A stretch of 64,000 nt of DNA from an uncultured Alphaproteobacteria bacterium (GCA_902580265.1 CACHJY010000002.1:1-64000); one strand, 5' to 3'; counted from the first letter of the stretch, positions 53,071-63,195 are shown. Notes: generated from the letters alone by a model not told the origin. Program-made: numbers and translations.

Positions 53071-54354
53071 ATGGTTGATATAGATAATACAGAGCAACTG
53101 TCTTTAGCAGAACTAAAAACTCAAAGCCCAAGCGACTTATTAAAACTCGCCGAAAAACTTGAAATAGAAAATGCTTCGTCGATGAGAAAAGGCGATATGA
53201 TGTTTTCAATATTAAAAGATATGGCTGAAGATGGGGTTGAGATTTCTGGTGATGGCGCTTTAGAGGTCTTGCAAGACGGTTTTGGTTTTTTGAGATCAAC
53301 AGATGCAAATTATTTACCTGGACCAGATGATATTTACGTAAGCCCTAGCAAGATTAAAAAGTTTTCATTGCGGACGGGAGATACTGTAGAGGGTGTAATA
53401 AGAGCACCAAAAGAAGGTGAGCGATACTTTGGATTAGTCAAGGTTACCAAAATAAACTTTCTTGAAACGGAAAAAGCAAAACACAAGATACACTTTGATA
53501 ATTTGACACCACTTTATCCAGACCAAAGAATAGGTTTGGAACTAAATGATCCTACAATAAAAGATAAATCAGCGCGAGTAATTGACCTTGTAGCTCCAAT
53601 AGGAAAAGGCCAAAGATCATTAATAGTTGCTCCCCCTAGAACCGGAAAAACAGTAATATTACAAAATATTGCTCATTCAATAGAGAAAAACCACCCTGAG
53701 TGTTTTTTAATTGTTCTATTAGTCGATGAAAGACCAGAGGAAGTGACGGACATGCAAAGATCGGTGAAAGGTGAGGTTATTTCTTCAACTTTTGATGAGC
53801 CAGCAACAAGACACGTAGCAGTTGCTGAAATGGTTATCGAAAAAGCAAAGAGATTAGTGGAGCATAAACGAGATGTGGTGATTTTACTAGACTCGATTAC
53901 AAGACTAGGAAGAGCATACAACACAGTTGTTCCTTCATCAGGAAAAGTGTTGACAGGCGGTGTGGATGCTAATGCTTTACAGAGACCAAAAAGGTTCTTT
54001 GGGGCTGCTAGAAATATTGAAGAAGGAGGGTCTTTAACGATAATTGCTACCGCATTAATTGATACCGGTAGTAGGATGGACGAGGTTATTTTCGAAGAGT
54101 TTAAAGGAACAGGTAATTCGGAACTGGTGCTAGATAGAAAAGTGGCCGATAAGAGAGTTTTTCCGGCGATAGATATACTAAAATCAGGTACACGAAAAGA
54201 GGACCTTCTTATAGATAAAAAGGAACTAACAAAGATATTTGTTCTAAGGAGAATACTCAACCCCATGGGTACAACAGACGCTGTTGAATTTCTTTTGGAA
54301 AAGCTCAAACAAACAAAGACAAACAGTGAATTCTTTGACTCCATGAACACCTGA
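53071..54354 (+). CDS. rho: Transcription termination factor Rho
   Basis: Hexameric RNA helicase, 427 residues, standard length without inserts. N-terminal helical part, cold-shock-like RNA-binding domain with [26 protein letters not shown], Walker A in [13 protein letters not shown], Walker B and Q/R loops in [16 protein letters not shown] and [26 protein letters not shown]. Followed by mnmE after 8 bases. Confidence 0.96.
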   Translation: MVDIDNTEQLSLAELKTQSPSDLLKLAEKLEIENASSMRKGDMMFSILKDMAEDGVEISGDGALEVLQDGFGFLRSTDANYLPGPDDIYVSPSKIKKFSLRTGDTVEGVIRAPKEGERYFGLVKVTKINFLETEKAKHKIHFDNLTPLYPDQRIGLELNDPTIKDKSARVIDLVAPIGKGQRSLIVAPPRTGKTVILQNIAHSIEKNHPECFLIVLLVDERPEEVTDMQRSVKGEVISSTFDEPATRHVAVAEMVIEKAKRLVEHKRDVVILLDSITRLGRAYNTVVPSSGKVLTGGVDANALQRPKRFFGAARNIEEGGSLTIIATALIDTGSRMDEVIFEEFKGTGNSELVLDRKVADKRVFPAIDILKSGTRKEDLLIDKKELTKIFVLRRILNPMGTTDAVEFLLEKLKQTKTNSEFFDSMNT

Positions 54355-54362
54355 GATGATCT

Positions 54363-55661
54363 ATGAAAGACACGATTTTTGCGCTTTCGACGGTACCCGG
54401 CCTATCAGCTATATCGGTTTTCAGAATATCAGGGCCTAACGCCTTTATTGTTTTAAAAAAATTAACAAAAGGAAAACTCCCAAAAAGCCGGTATGCTACC
54501 CTAAAGAGGATTTTTTGGAAGGGAGAGATTGTTGACCAATGTATTATTATCACCTTTCTTAAAAATGAAAGTTATTCGGGTGAGAAAACGGTAGAGATTC
54601 ATTGTCATGGTAGCGTTGCTATAATCGAAAAGTTGATTTCGATTTTTATAGAGTGTGGGCCAGTACTTAAATTAAGAGCAGCGGCAGAAGGCGAGTTCAC
54701 TCAACAAGCCTTCTACAATGGAAAAATGGATCTTATCCAAGTCGAAGGACTATCTGACTTATTAAAAGCCGAAACAGAGGCACAAAGGAGAATGTCCTTT
54801 GATTCCGTGGATGGTACTGTTTCTAAAAAAGTGGATTGGTGGAAGTCTAAAATAATATCTATTTTAGCTTTTTTGGAGGCGGGCATTGATTTCACTGACC
54901 AGGATCTAGGGGAAATAGAAGTCTTAAAATTGATATCAGACCTTATAGAAATGCTTGAAAGGGAGAAAAAAAATTTCCAGGATATTAGATCAATAAAAGA
55001 AGGTTTAGACATAGCAATAATTGGACCACCGAATGTGGGGAAATCAACTTTGATCAACCACTTATCAAAAAGAGAAGTTTCCCTTACTTCTAGGATAGCT
55101 GGCACTACAAGAGATATTATTGAGTCTAAAATTCAAATCAATGGAGTTTTTGTTAATTTTTTGGATACAGCAGGCCTTAGAGATACAAATGATACGATAG
55201 AAAAAAAGGGTATTGCAACGATAAAAAGACGGCTAAAAACTGTAATTTTTAAAATCTTCCTTGTAAATAATGAGGATGACTTAAAAAAAATTGGGGTAAA
55301 AGTCGGTGATGCTGATGTTGTTTTTAAAGCTAAGGCTGATAGGGGAAACAAAACAAGATTTAAGGGAATATCCGGAAAAACAGGCTTGGGTGTCAGGGAA
55401 GCTATTCGATTAATCGAAAAAAAAATACCAATGTTTTACGTTAGTAGCGGGGCGATGGCGACCAACCGCCAACAATCAAAAATTAATGATTTACTAAATA
55501 TTTTAATGGATTTAGCACTTGATATAAAAAAGGGTATAGATGTTGAGATAGTGGCTGAAAAAGCTAGGGATGGACTTAAAATAATCGAGGAGTTAACAGG
55601 AAAAATAGACACCGAGGAGGTTTTGGGTATTATATTTAAAAGTTTTTGTATAGGAAAGTAA
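54363..55661 (+). CDS. mnmE: tRNA modification GTPase MnmE
   Basis: 432 residues. With MnmG it builds the cmnm5U34 modification. N-terminal folate-binding domain (EIHCHGSVAIIEKL), helical domain, inserted G domain with GPPNVGKSTLI and DTAGLRDTND, and the C-terminal FCIGK with the essential Cys. The G4 motif (NKxD) reads AKAD, lacking the Asn. Its stop sits 5 bases before the first parS site. Confidence 0.93.
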   Translation: MKDTIFALSTVPGLSAISVFRISGPNAFIVLKKLTKGKLPKSRYATLKRIFWKGEIVDQCIIITFLKNESYSGEKTVEIHCHGSVAIIEKLISIFIECGPVLKLRAAAEGEFTQQAFYNGKMDLIQVEGLSDLLKAETEAQRRMSFDSVDGTVSKKVDWWKSKIISILAFLEAGIDFTDQDLGEIEVLKLISDLIEMLEREKKNFQDIRSIKEGLDIAIIGPPNVGKSTLINHLSKREVSLTSRIAGTTRDIIESKIQINGVFVNFLDTAGLRDTNDTIEKKGIATIKRRLKTVIFKIFLVNNEDDLKKIGVKVGDADVVFKAKADRGNKTRFKGISGKTGLGVREAIRLIEKKIPMFYVSSGAMATNRQQSKINDLLNILMDLALDIKKGIDVEIVAEKARDGLKIIEELTGKIDTEEVLGIIFKSFCIGK

Positions 55662-55676
55662 GTTTCACGTGAAACA
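55661..55676. promoter_or_regulatory. parS: parS site at the mnmE/mnmG junction
   Basis: AGTTTCACGTGAAACA: 15 of 16 bases match the parS consensus TGTTTCACGTGAAACA and the 14 bp palindrome core is perfect. It spans the GTG start codon of mnmG (55669). Confidence 0.88.
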
Positions 55677-57528
55677 TTCATTTGATGTAATTGTTATTGG
55701 TGGGGGGCATGCTGGCTCAGAAGCTGCTTATGCGGTGGCAAGATCCGGTGGGCGTGTGGCTTTGGTTACAAAAAAAAGAGACCAGATAGGAGTTATGTCA
55801 TGTAATCCGGCTATAGGTGGGCTAGGAAAGGGACACCTGGTACGAGAAATAGACGCCCTTGGTGGCCTTATGGGAGTTGCAGCGGATATATCGGGGATTC
55901 AATTTCGATTGCTAAACAAATCTAAAGGCCCTGCTGTTCAGGGCCCCAGAACTCAATCTGACAGAAATCTTTATAAAAAAGCTGTACAGGCGATTTTATC
56001 CTCCAAGAAGAACATCACAATTATTGAGAGTGAGGTGGTTGATATATTTATTCAAAAAGGGACTTTAAAGGGTGTAGAGCTAGAAGATGGCAACAAGATC
56101 GGGGCAATTTGTGCAATATTGACTACAGGAACCTTTTTAAACGGTGAGATAAGGATTGGAGACCAGAAAACTACTGCGGGGCGAGCGGGAGATTTTGCAT
56201 CCAATAGGCTGGCAGGAAAAATTAGGGAAATGGGATTAAATATTGGAAGGTTAAAAACCGGAACCCCGGCAAGGTTATCATCAAAAACAATAAACTGGAA
56301 TTTGGTTGAAAGACAGAAACCAGATGAGAAACCAACACTATTTTCATTTTTACATAAAAATCCTTTTCAAAGGCAAATTAGTTGTGGAATAACATATACA
56401 AACCACTTAACTCACGAAATTATACACCGAAACATTGAGAAATCAGCTATTTTTAATGGTTCGATAACTTCTAATGGGCCAAGATACTGTCCATCTATTG
56501 AAGATAAGGTTGTGAGGTTTTCAGATAAAGGGGAGCATCAGGTTTTTTTGGAACCGGAAGGATTAAATGATGATACAATTTATCCCAACGGGATTTCAAC
56601 ATCTTTACCTAAAGATATTCAGGAAAAGTATATTAGGTCCATAAGGGGACTGGAAAATGTAAATATATTGAATTACGGATATGCCGTTGAATATGACTTT
56701 GTAAACCCCAAAAGCTTAAAATCTTCTCTAGAGTTAAAAAACATTAACGGTCTTTTTCTTGCAGGACAAATTAATGGTACCACGGGCTATGAAGAAGCAG
56801 CCGCTCAAGGGTTGGTTGCTGGGATCAATTCCTATCAATACGTAAAACAAAAAGAACCTTTTGTTTTAGATAGATCAGAGGCCTACATAGGTGTGATGAT
56901 TGATGATTTGGTAACCAGAGGTGTTATAGAGCCTTATAGAATGTTCACATCTAGAGCAGAGTTTAGACTTAGTTTGAGGTGCGATAACGCAGATATTAGA
57001 CTCACAGAGATGGGCCACAAGATCAAAATTGTATCGGACAATAGGCTTCGATTAGTAAGTGAGAAAAGAAACTCTATAAATAAGCTTACTAAATCCGCAA
57101 AAACACTAAATTTTTCTAACAGAGAGTTGCAAGGGTTGGGTGTAAACCAGAAAAGTGACGGAAAAAAGAGATCTTTTCACGATATTTTAGCGCTTAATGG
57201 GGTTTCGGACGAAATCTTACGAAAACTGTGGGGTGGTTTTTTCGACTTTGATTTGGATGTTCGAGAGTTTGTACGAGCAGATGCCAAATATAACTACTAT
57301 ATTGCCAGGCAAAAAAGTGATGTAGATAGAATGCGAAAGAATATTAATACTGTTATTCCGAAAGATATTGATTTTAGAAAAATAGATGGATTATCATCAG
57401 AATTAAAGCTCAAGTTAAGCGTAGCAAACCCACAACATATCCATGAGGCCAGTAAGATCGATGGTATGACTCCAAGTGGACTGATGTTAATAATATCAAA
57501 GATTAATTCTTACAGAAAGACAGTTTGA
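55669..57528 (+). CDS. mnmG: tRNA uridine-5-carboxymethylaminomethyl modification enzyme MnmG (GidA)
   Basis: FAD-dependent partner of MnmE, 619 residues. FAD site VIVIGGGHAGSEAAYAVARSG, then MSCNPAIGGLGKGHLVREIDALGG, GRLKTGTPARL, FLAGQINGTTGYEEAAAQGL and TSRAEFRLSLRCDNADIRLT. The GTG start (55669) lies within a parS site, with AGGAAAG about 10 bases upstream. Confidence 0.95.
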   Translation: MKHSFDVIVIGGGHAGSEAAYAVARSGGRVALVTKKRDQIGVMSCNPAIGGLGKGHLVREIDALGGLMGVAADISGIQFRLLNKSKGPAVQGPRTQSDRNLYKKAVQAILSSKKNITIIESEVVDIFIQKGTLKGVELEDGNKIGAICAILTTGTFLNGEIRIGDQKTTAGRAGDFASNRLAGKIREMGLNIGRLKTGTPARLSSKTINWNLVERQKPDEKPTLFSFLHKNPFQRQISCGITYTNHLTHEIIHRNIEKSAIFNGSITSNGPRYCPSIEDKVVRFSDKGEHQVFLEPEGLNDDTIYPNGISTSLPKDIQEKYIRSIRGLENVNILNYGYAVEYDFVNPKSLKSSLELKNINGLFLAGQINGTTGYEEAAAQGLVAGINSYQYVKQKEPFVLDRSEAYIGVMIDDLVTRGVIEPYRMFTSRAEFRLSLRCDNADIRLTEMGHKIKIVSDNRLRLVSEKRNSINKLTKSAKTLNFSNRELQGLGVNQKSDGKKRSFHDILALNGVSDEILRKLWGGFFDFDLDVREFVRADAKYNYYIARQKSDVDRMRKNINTVIPKDIDFRKIDGLSSELKLKLSVANPQHIHEASKIDGMTPSGLMLIISKINSYRKTV

Positions 57529-57542
57529 AAAAAAACGATTTT

Positions 57543-58145
57543 ATGGAAATTTTAAATGTTTCACGTGAAACACTAAACAGTTTTCTCGAATATGAATATT
57601 TGCTGTCTAAATGGAACAAGAAAATAAACCTTGTATCAAAAAAAACATTGGTTGATATATGGGGACGGCATTTCTTAGACTCGGGGCAAATTATTAATCA
57701 CGTAGATGCATCAGGAAAAAGGTGGATTGATGTGGGATCTGGAGCTGGTTTCCCTGGATTGGTTGTTGCGCTGTTGTTAAAGGATAGAAAAATAGATTGT
57801 GATCTAATTTTAGTTGAAAAAAACCCGAAAAAAGTTTTTTTTCTTAATGAGGTAATAAGAAAGCTTAATTTGAACGTTAAGGTTATCAAAAACAATATCG
57901 CCTCTTTAGAGTCTTTAAAAGCCGACATTTTAACGGCAAGAGCATTTTCAGAATTAAAAGAGCTAATAGAACTAGCCCATTATCATTGTAATGAAACAGG
58001 CATTTGTTTATTTTTAAAGGGTGAAAACTATAAGGCGGAATTAGATAAAACTTTAAATTATTGGTTTTTTGACTATGATGTTTTTAACAGCTTAAGCAAC
58101 CACTCTGGAAAGATTATCAGAGTAAAAAAAATTTTTAAACGATAA
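57543..58145 (+). CDS. rsmG: 16S rRNA (guanine-527-N7) methyltransferase RsmG (GidB)
   Basis: About 200 residues. N-terminal NVSRETLNSFLEYEYLLSKWNKKINLVS; the SAM-binding motif WIDVGSGAGFPGLVVALLL. The residues VSRET are encoded by the second parS site. A TTG at 57525 overlapping the mnmG stop is an alternative start. The stop (58143-58145) overlaps the ribosome site of parA. Confidence 0.93.
   Translation: MEILNVSRETLNSFLEYEYLLSKWNKKINLVSKKTLVDIWGRHFLDSGQIINHVDASGKRWIDVGSGAGFPGLVVALLLKDRKIDCDLILVEKNPKKVFFLNEVIRKLNLNVKVIKNNIASLESLKADILTARAFSELKELIELAHYHCNETGICLFLKGENYKAELDKTLNYWFFDYDVFNSLSNHSGKIIRVKKIFKR
57557..57572. promoter_or_regulatory. parS: Perfect parS site inside rsmG
   Basis: TGTTTCACGTGAAACA, a 16 of 16 match to the ParB-binding consensus, within the 5' part of rsmG, 1.4 kb before parB. 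Confidence 0.95.
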
Positions 58146-58156
58146 AGGGTAAAAAA

Positions 58157-58960
58157 ATCTCAAATCCTTCGATTATATCTATTGCCAATCAAAAAGGTGG
58201 TGTGGGTAAAACGACCACAGCTATAAATCTATCTACAGCACTTGCTGCAGTGAATAATAAGGTGTTAATTATGGATTTAGATGCTCAGGGAAACGCTTCA
58301 ACTGGTTTAGGTGTTCCACAAGAGGAGCGAGAGAAGACCACGTATGATTTATTGACTGGCAAAGCTAGCTTAAAAGATGTAGTGAAGAAAACCAACATAC
58401 CATCTCTTTTTATAGCTCCTGCGTCGACTGACTTATCATCTATCGATGTTGATCTTTTTGAAGAGAAGGGTAGAGTTGTTAAACTTCGTGATTTGCTTGC
58501 AAAAGAGAATTTTGATTTTGATTATATTTTAATTGACTGTCCACCATCACTAAATCTTTTGACTATAAACTCAATGGTGGCGTCACATTCAGTTTTGGTT
58601 CCCTTGCAGGCAGAGTTTTTTGCGCTCGAGGGATTAAGTCAATTGCTACTAACAGTAAGAGATATAAGATCAAAAATTAACGTAGACCTGAAAATTCACG
58701 GCATCGTATTAACTATGTTCGACAAGAGAAATAATTTATCAGAGCAAATTGAGGAAGACGTAAGGGGAAATCTTGGAGAGTTGGTTTACGACACAATTAT
58801 TCCCAGAAATGTCCGTATTAGTGAGGCTCCTTCGTTTTCAATGCCCGCTCTAATATATGATCATAAGTGTTCTGGTGCTATTGCATATCAAAAACTAGCA
58901 GCAGAATTTTTAAAGAGGGAAGACCACTTTGAAAGAAGGAAAAATGAGTTCAAAAAATGA
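58157..58960 (+). CDS. parA: Chromosome partitioning ATPase ParA, probable ATC start
   Basis: Walker-type ATPase of about 267 residues; drives segregation of ParB-parS complexes. Deviant Walker A in IANQKGGVGKTTTAINL, Walker A' VLIMDLDAQGNASTGLG, Walker B YILIDCPPSLNLLT. In frame between the stop at 58136 and the GTG at 58202 there is no ATG, GTG or TTG; that GTG lies inside the P-loop and would remove the KGG. AAGGG at 58145-58149 followed 7 bases later by ATC (58157) gives the normal N-terminus SNPSIISIANQKGG. Overlaps parB by 17 bases. Confidence 0.92.
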   Translation: MSNPSIISIANQKGGVGKTTTAINLSTALAAVNNKVLIMDLDAQGNASTGLGVPQEEREKTTYDLLTGKASLKDVVKKTNIPSLFIAPASTDLSSIDVDLFEEKGRVVKLRDLLAKENFDFDYILIDCPPSLNLLTINSMVASHSVLVPLQAEFFALEGLSQLLLTVRDIRSKINVDLKIHGIVLTMFDKRNNLSEQIEEDVRGNLGELVYDTIIPRNVRISEAPSFSMPALIYDHKCSGAIAYQKLAAEFLKREDHFERRKNEFKK

Positions 58961-59849
58961 ACGAAAAAAAAGTTTGGGTAGAGGGCTTTCATCCTTTTTA
59001 GATGTTGACGGCTTCGATGACATAGTGGAAAGGAAAAAAGATGAAGATAAGGTTAAAATTTCTTCTAATAACTCAAGTTATCTGCCAATAGAGCATATTG
59101 TTCCAAATCTGAATCAACCTAGAAAGGATTTTTCAACCGATGAACTAAACAGTCTAGCCTCTTCAATAGAAGAAACGGGAATAATACAGCCCATCCTTGT
59201 AAGGAAGAACAATGATGTTTACGAGATAGTAGCTGGTGAAAGGCGCTGGAGAGCTGCGCAAATTGCGAAAATTCATGAAGTTCCGGTTTTGATAAAGGAG
59301 TTAACCGACGAAGAAGTTGTAAAAATTTCCATTATTGAAAACATTCAAAGAGTAGACTTAAATCCAATAGAGGAAGCTAATTCATACAATCAATTGATCA
59401 GAGATTTCGGTTATACCCAAGAAAAAGTTTCAGCATCGCTAGGAAAATCAAGAAGCTATATAGCAAATTCTTTAAGACTACTATCACTACCCGAAAGCAT
59501 AATTATATTTTTAAAAGAAGGCAAATTGACGAGTGGACATGCTAGAGCTCTTGTAGGAGTAAAAAACTCGGAGTATTTAGCAAGGAAAATAATAGAAGAG
59601 AGTTTATCGGTTAGGGATATAGAAAATATCGTAAAAAAAGGAATAGCGCAAAGTGATAATATAATAAAAAAAGGGACATCACTTAAAAAAGATGTTGATA
59701 CTCTTAATTTAGAACAAGATCTTAAATTAGCCCTAGGTTTAAAGACAACTATAGATCACAATGAAAATTCAGGGGGAGGACGTATCGTTATTAAATACAA
59801 AGACTTAGAACAATTGGATATATTTTGCTCAAAAATAATGAAGATCTGA
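58944..59849 (+). CDS. parB: Chromosome partitioning protein ParB
   Basis: 301 residues from the ATG at 58944 (GAAGGA just upstream). Starts with the family KKSLGRGLSSFLD; CTPase domain with PNLNQPRKDF and EIVAGERRWRAAQIA, then IENIQRVDLNPIEEANSYNQLI, the helix-turn-helix ASLGKSRSYIANSLRLLSL, and a C-terminal dimerisation domain. Binds the parS sites at 55661 and 57557. Confidence 0.95.
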   Translation: MSSKNERKKSLGRGLSSFLDVDGFDDIVERKKDEDKVKISSNNSSYLPIEHIVPNLNQPRKDFSTDELNSLASSIEETGIIQPILVRKNNDVYEIVAGERRWRAAQIAKIHEVPVLIKELTDEEVVKISIIENIQRVDLNPIEEANSYNQLIRDFGYTQEKVSASLGKSRSYIANSLRLLSLPESIIIFLKEGKLTSGHARALVGVKNSEYLARKIIEESLSVRDIENIVKKGIAQSDNIIKKGTSLKKDVDTLNLEQDLKLALGLKTTIDHNENSGGGRIVIKYKDLEQLDIFCSKIMKI

Positions 59850-59853
59850 CTTT

Positions 59854-60993
59854 TTAAAAGCACTCAACTAAAGACCGAGCAATGTAATCCAACATTTTTT
59901 TACCTCTCTTTCTTATAACAATTTCATTGTCTTTGGTTTTTATTAATTTGTTCTCTTCTAGATGGAATACTACAGGGTTAAGTTTTTCATAGTCAAAAAT
60001 GGAAACCGGTATGTTATCGGATATTCTAAGATTCATTATTAATTTTTCTTCTAACATAACTCTATTTTCTATTGGGGTTATCTTTGGAGTACTTGAATTT
60101 AAGGAAACTGTTTTTTTAAACCAAATATCAGGATTCCTCTCTTCTTCTGTCGCGTATCTTTTTCCTGACATCGTTACCCGACCGTGTGCGCCTGGTCCTA
60201 CACCAATATAATCATCATACTTCCAGTACGAAATATTATGCTTGCACTCAAAGCCTTTTATCGCAAAATTTGATGTTTCATATTGCTTATAACCACCGTC
60301 TTTACAAAGTTGCCTCGTGATATCAAACATATTAGATACAATTTTTTGTTTTGGCATACCTTTTAATAAATCTCTTTTGAATAGCTTATGGAAATTAGTG
60401 TTTTCTTCTATTGTGAGTTGATAGAGAGAAAGGTGCGGTGCTTCTAGGGAAAGTATTTGTGAAAGTTCATCCCTCCACTCGCTGGCACTTTGATATTGCC
60501 TGCCATATATAAAGTCTAGGTTATAATTTTTGAACCAATTGTTAATGACTTCTATAGCTTCAATAGCTTGATTTTTATTATGATCGCGTCCTAAATTACC
60601 TAAATCTTTATTATTAAGAGTTTGCACACCCACTGATACTCTATTAATACCGATATCCTTAAATAATTTAAATTTACTTTCAGATACACTGTTAGGATTG
60701 GCCTCGATAGTAATCTCACAATCACCATTAATAGTCCATAAGCTATCAATTTTCTTTAATACCATTGCCACAAAATCAGGATCAAGAAGACTTGGTGTAC
60801 CTCCACCAAAAAAAACTGACTTAATTTCTCTTTTAGCCAGTCTCGAAGACCATAATTCTAATGCTCTTAAATAGGCTTTTAACCAATGAAACTGATAATT
60901 GCTTTCCCTTTTATATGAATTAAAATCGCAATAAGGGCACTTTATTTTACAAAATGGCCAATGTATGTATAAGGCTAGGGAAGATCCTTCCAT
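59854..60993 (-). CDS. hemW: Radical SAM haem chaperone HemW
   Basis: 379 residues. Iron-sulfur cluster motif in HWPFCKIKCPYCDFNSY (CxxxCxxC), FFGGGTPSLL, EANPNSV, RVSVGVQTLN and YWKYDDYIGVGPGAHGR. The HemN-like protein without HemN activity, thought to deliver haem. Runs convergently to parB, 4 bp apart, and starts 1 base after rdgB. Confidence 0.93.
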   Translation of the reverse strand: MEGSSLALYIHWPFCKIKCPYCDFNSYKRESNYQFHWLKAYLRALELWSSRLAKREIKSVFFGGGTPSLLDPDFVAMVLKKIDSLWTINGDCEITIEANPNSVSESKFKLFKDIGINRVSVGVQTLNNKDLGNLGRDHNKNQAIEAIEVINNWFKNYNLDFIYGRQYQSASEWRDELSQILSLEAPHLSLYQLTIEENTNFHKLFKRDLLKGMPKQKIVSNMFDITRQLCKDGGYKQYETSNFAIKGFECKHNISYWKYDDYIGVGPGAHGRVTMSGKRYATEEERNPDIWFKKTVSLNSSTPKITPIENRVMLEEKLIMNLRISDNIPVSIFDYEKLNPVVFHLEENKLIKTKDNEIVIRKRGKKMLDYIARSLVECF

Positions 60994-60994
60994 T

Positions 60995-61606
60995 TCAAAA
61001 ACAAGAATCCAATAGGTTATCCATAGCTAATCCCCTATGACTTATCTTATTTTTTTCCCACCTATCCATCTGCCCAAAAGTTTCTTCATATCCATTTGGT
61101 AGAAAAACAGGATCATAACCGTGACCTTTTTCACCCTTACCAGGCCAAATTATCTCACCATATATTTTCCCCTCAAACTTCTCAAAATAATTATCTGGCC
61201 AATATAAAATTAATGAGCAAATAAAATAAGCGGTGCAAGGCCCCAAAAAATTATTTTTCTCAATTTCCCTGATGAGCTTATCGGTTGCAAACTTAAAATC
61301 CCTCGACCCGTCACTCTTAATTGCCCAATCCGCCGAGTAAATGCCCGGCGCGCCCTTTAATATGTCAACACATAGCCCGCTATCATCGGCTAAGCTCACC
61401 AGACCAGTCAATTTTGTGGCTTCTCTCGCCTTTATTAAAGAATTCTCCCAAAACGACCTCCCGGTCTCTTCGGGCGTTCTACCAGAATATTGGCCTATAT
61501 CCCTAATATTGAAGTTAACTTTGCCAAACAAATGCTTGAACTCTTCTATCTTTCCAAAATTGTGGGTCGCTAAAACCAAATCCTTTTCTTGAAATTTTCT
61601 ATTCAT
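60995..61606 (-). CDS. rdgB: Non-canonical purine NTP pyrophosphatase RdgB/HAM1
   Basis: 203 residues. [14 protein letters not shown] at the start, [22 protein letters not shown], and the end [21 protein letters not shown]. Removes ITP, dITP and XTP. Overlaps the 3' end of rph by 8 bases. Confidence 0.94.
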   Translation of the reverse strand: MNRKFQEKDLVLATHNFGKIEEFKHLFGKVNFNIRDIGQYSGRTPEETGRSFWENSLIKAREATKLTGLVSLADDSGLCVDILKGAPGIYSADWAIKSDGSRDFKFATDKLIREIEKNNFLGPCTAYFICSLILYWPDNYFEKFEGKIYGEIIWPGKGEKGHGYDPVFLPNGYEETFGQMDRWEKNKISHRGLAMDNLLDSCF

Positions 61607-62306
61607 TTAAAGCTGATTTCTGTATCTCAACTAATTTTTTTATTCCTTCTGAAGCCATAGAAAACATTATTTCGAACTCCTCTTTTGAAAACGGTTTTTT
61701 TTCAGCAGAGCATTGAATTTCAATTAAATCTCCCTTATCGTCCATAACAAAATTAGCGTCTGTCTCCGCTGCACTATCTTCTTGATAATTAAGGTCCAAT
61801 TTTTGCTCTCCATCAACAATCCCACATGATATCGCTGCAACATGCCGGATAATAGGGTCAAACTTTATCTGTCCACTTCTTATCAAGTTGTTGGTAGCTA
61901 GTTTTAGTGCGACCCAACCTCCACAGATTGAGGCACATCTAGTGCCACCGTCAGCTTGGATTACATCACAATCAACTATTATTTGCCTCTCACCTAGCGC
62001 AACTCTGTCAACAGCCACCCTTAAACTTCTTCCAATCAATCTTTGAATCTCTTGTGTTCTACCACTTTGGCCAGACTGTTTAGCTTCCCTTCTCATCCTT
62101 TCATTTGTAGAACCCGGTAACATTCCGTACTCTGCTGTCACCCACCCCATACCGCTTTTTCTTAAGAAAGGAGGAACAGTTTCTTCAATGGTTGCTTTAC
62201 AAATGACGATAGTGTTGCCAAATTTTATTAGACAGGAATTTTCTATGTTCGTTAATAAATCAAAAGATATCGAAACATTTCTCATCTCTTCACTTAAAGT
62301 GTCCAT
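61599..62306 (-). CDS. rph: Ribonuclease PH
   Basis: 235 residues. 3'-5' tRNA-trimming phosphorolytic exonuclease: [60 protein letters not shown] and [20 protein letters not shown]. Divergent from grpE. In many alphaproteobacteria hrcA lies between rph and grpE; here the 262 bp gap holds no hrcA. Confidence 0.95.
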   Translation of the reverse strand: MDTLSEEMRNVSISFDLLTNIENSCLIKFGNTIVICKATIEETVPPFLRKSGMGWVTAEYGMLPGSTNERMRREAKQSGQSGRTQEIQRLIGRSLRVAVDRVALGERQIIVDCDVIQADGGTRCASICGGWVALKLATNNLIRSGQIKFDPIIRHVAAISCGIVDGEQKLDLNYQEDSAAETDANFVMDDKGDLIEIQCSAEKKPFSKEEFEIMFSMASEGIKKLVEIQKSALNE

Positions 62307-62568
62307 TTTTTTACCAGTGTGCTATTTACTTATGCATACATAAAAAATTATTCACTTAAATAAAGCAAGTTTTAAATTAGAATATAAAATCATAAATCAT
62401 AAATTTTTTATATTTAAATGCCTTTAAATTCTTTTAATTCACACATATATCTTATATATAGATATGCGTATTTTATAATTACCAATAATGTAGTTTGAAG
62501 ACGACAATTATAGCGCTGCTTTTTTATATACGGTCGAAAATATCAGGTGGAACGGGAAGGTTGTTAAA

Positions 62569-63195
62569 ATGGACAAAGAGGATATAGGAATGGATCCAAA
62601 GGATCATGAAGAGTCGCAGAACAATGAGGAAGAGACAGAAACTTTAATTGATAATGAAGAAAAAGGGGAAGATTCAGATGTGGAAACAAAAGAAGTAGAA
62701 AAAACTCTAGAAGAACTTAAAGAGGAAAATAAAATTCTTTCAGACAAAATGATGAGAGCCCTTGCTGAAACAGAAAATATAAGGAAAAAGTTTTTTAAGG
62801 AAAAAAAAGACGCAGAGATATATGGCGGCACAAAGTTAGCTAGAGACATATTATCTGTTCTTGATAATCTTAATCGAGCCTTGGAAAGCGTTGATGATGA
62901 AATGATAGAAAAACAAAATGCTTTTTTAGAGGGAATAGAGCTTACAAAAAAGGAGCTATTAAACACTTTCTCGAACCATCAAATTAATGAATTAGCTCCT
63001 AAAGAGGGAGAAAAATTCGATCCTAAATTTCATCAAGCGATGTTCGAGGGCCCCCATCCAGACATCGACAAAGGAAATATTATTCAAGTAATGGCAAATG
63101 GTTTTACAATAGGGGAAAGGCTATTAAGAGCCGCACAGGTAGGGGTATCCTCCGGAGTTATTCAAGATAAAAAAGAGGAGAATCAGGAAAACTAA
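62569..63195 (+). CDS. grpE: Nucleotide exchange factor GrpE
   Basis: 208 residues: a long acidic N-terminal tail, a coiled coil (about 45-85) with ALAETENIRKKFFKEKKDAEIYG, and the beta-wing domain with PKFHQAMFEGPHPDIDKGNIIQVMANGFTIGERLLRAAQVGVS. Resets DnaK. GGGAAGG lies 10 bases before the ATG. No CIRCE or clear heat-shock promoter was recognised in the gap upstream. Confidence 0.94.
   Translation: MDKEDIGMDPKDHEESQNNEEETETLIDNEEKGEDSDVETKEVEKTLEELKEENKILSDKMMRALAETENIRKKFFKEKKDAEIYGGTKLARDILSVLDNLNRALESVDDEMIEKQNAFLEGIELTKKELLNTFSNHQINELAPKEGEKFDPKFHQAMFEGPHPDIDKGNIIQVMANGFTIGERLLRAAQVGVSSGVIQDKKEENQEN

Noticed and set aside
53673..54350. 225-codon minus-strand frame
   Set aside because: Antisense to rho, which is complete and highly conserved.
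58202..58204. GTG as the start of parA
   Set aside because: It lies inside the Walker A motif; starting here would delete the KGG part of the nucleotide-binding loop.
62307..62568. Small gene or hrcA remnant before grpE
   Set aside because: Only a 26-codon frame at 62419 region with no resemblance to HrcA.
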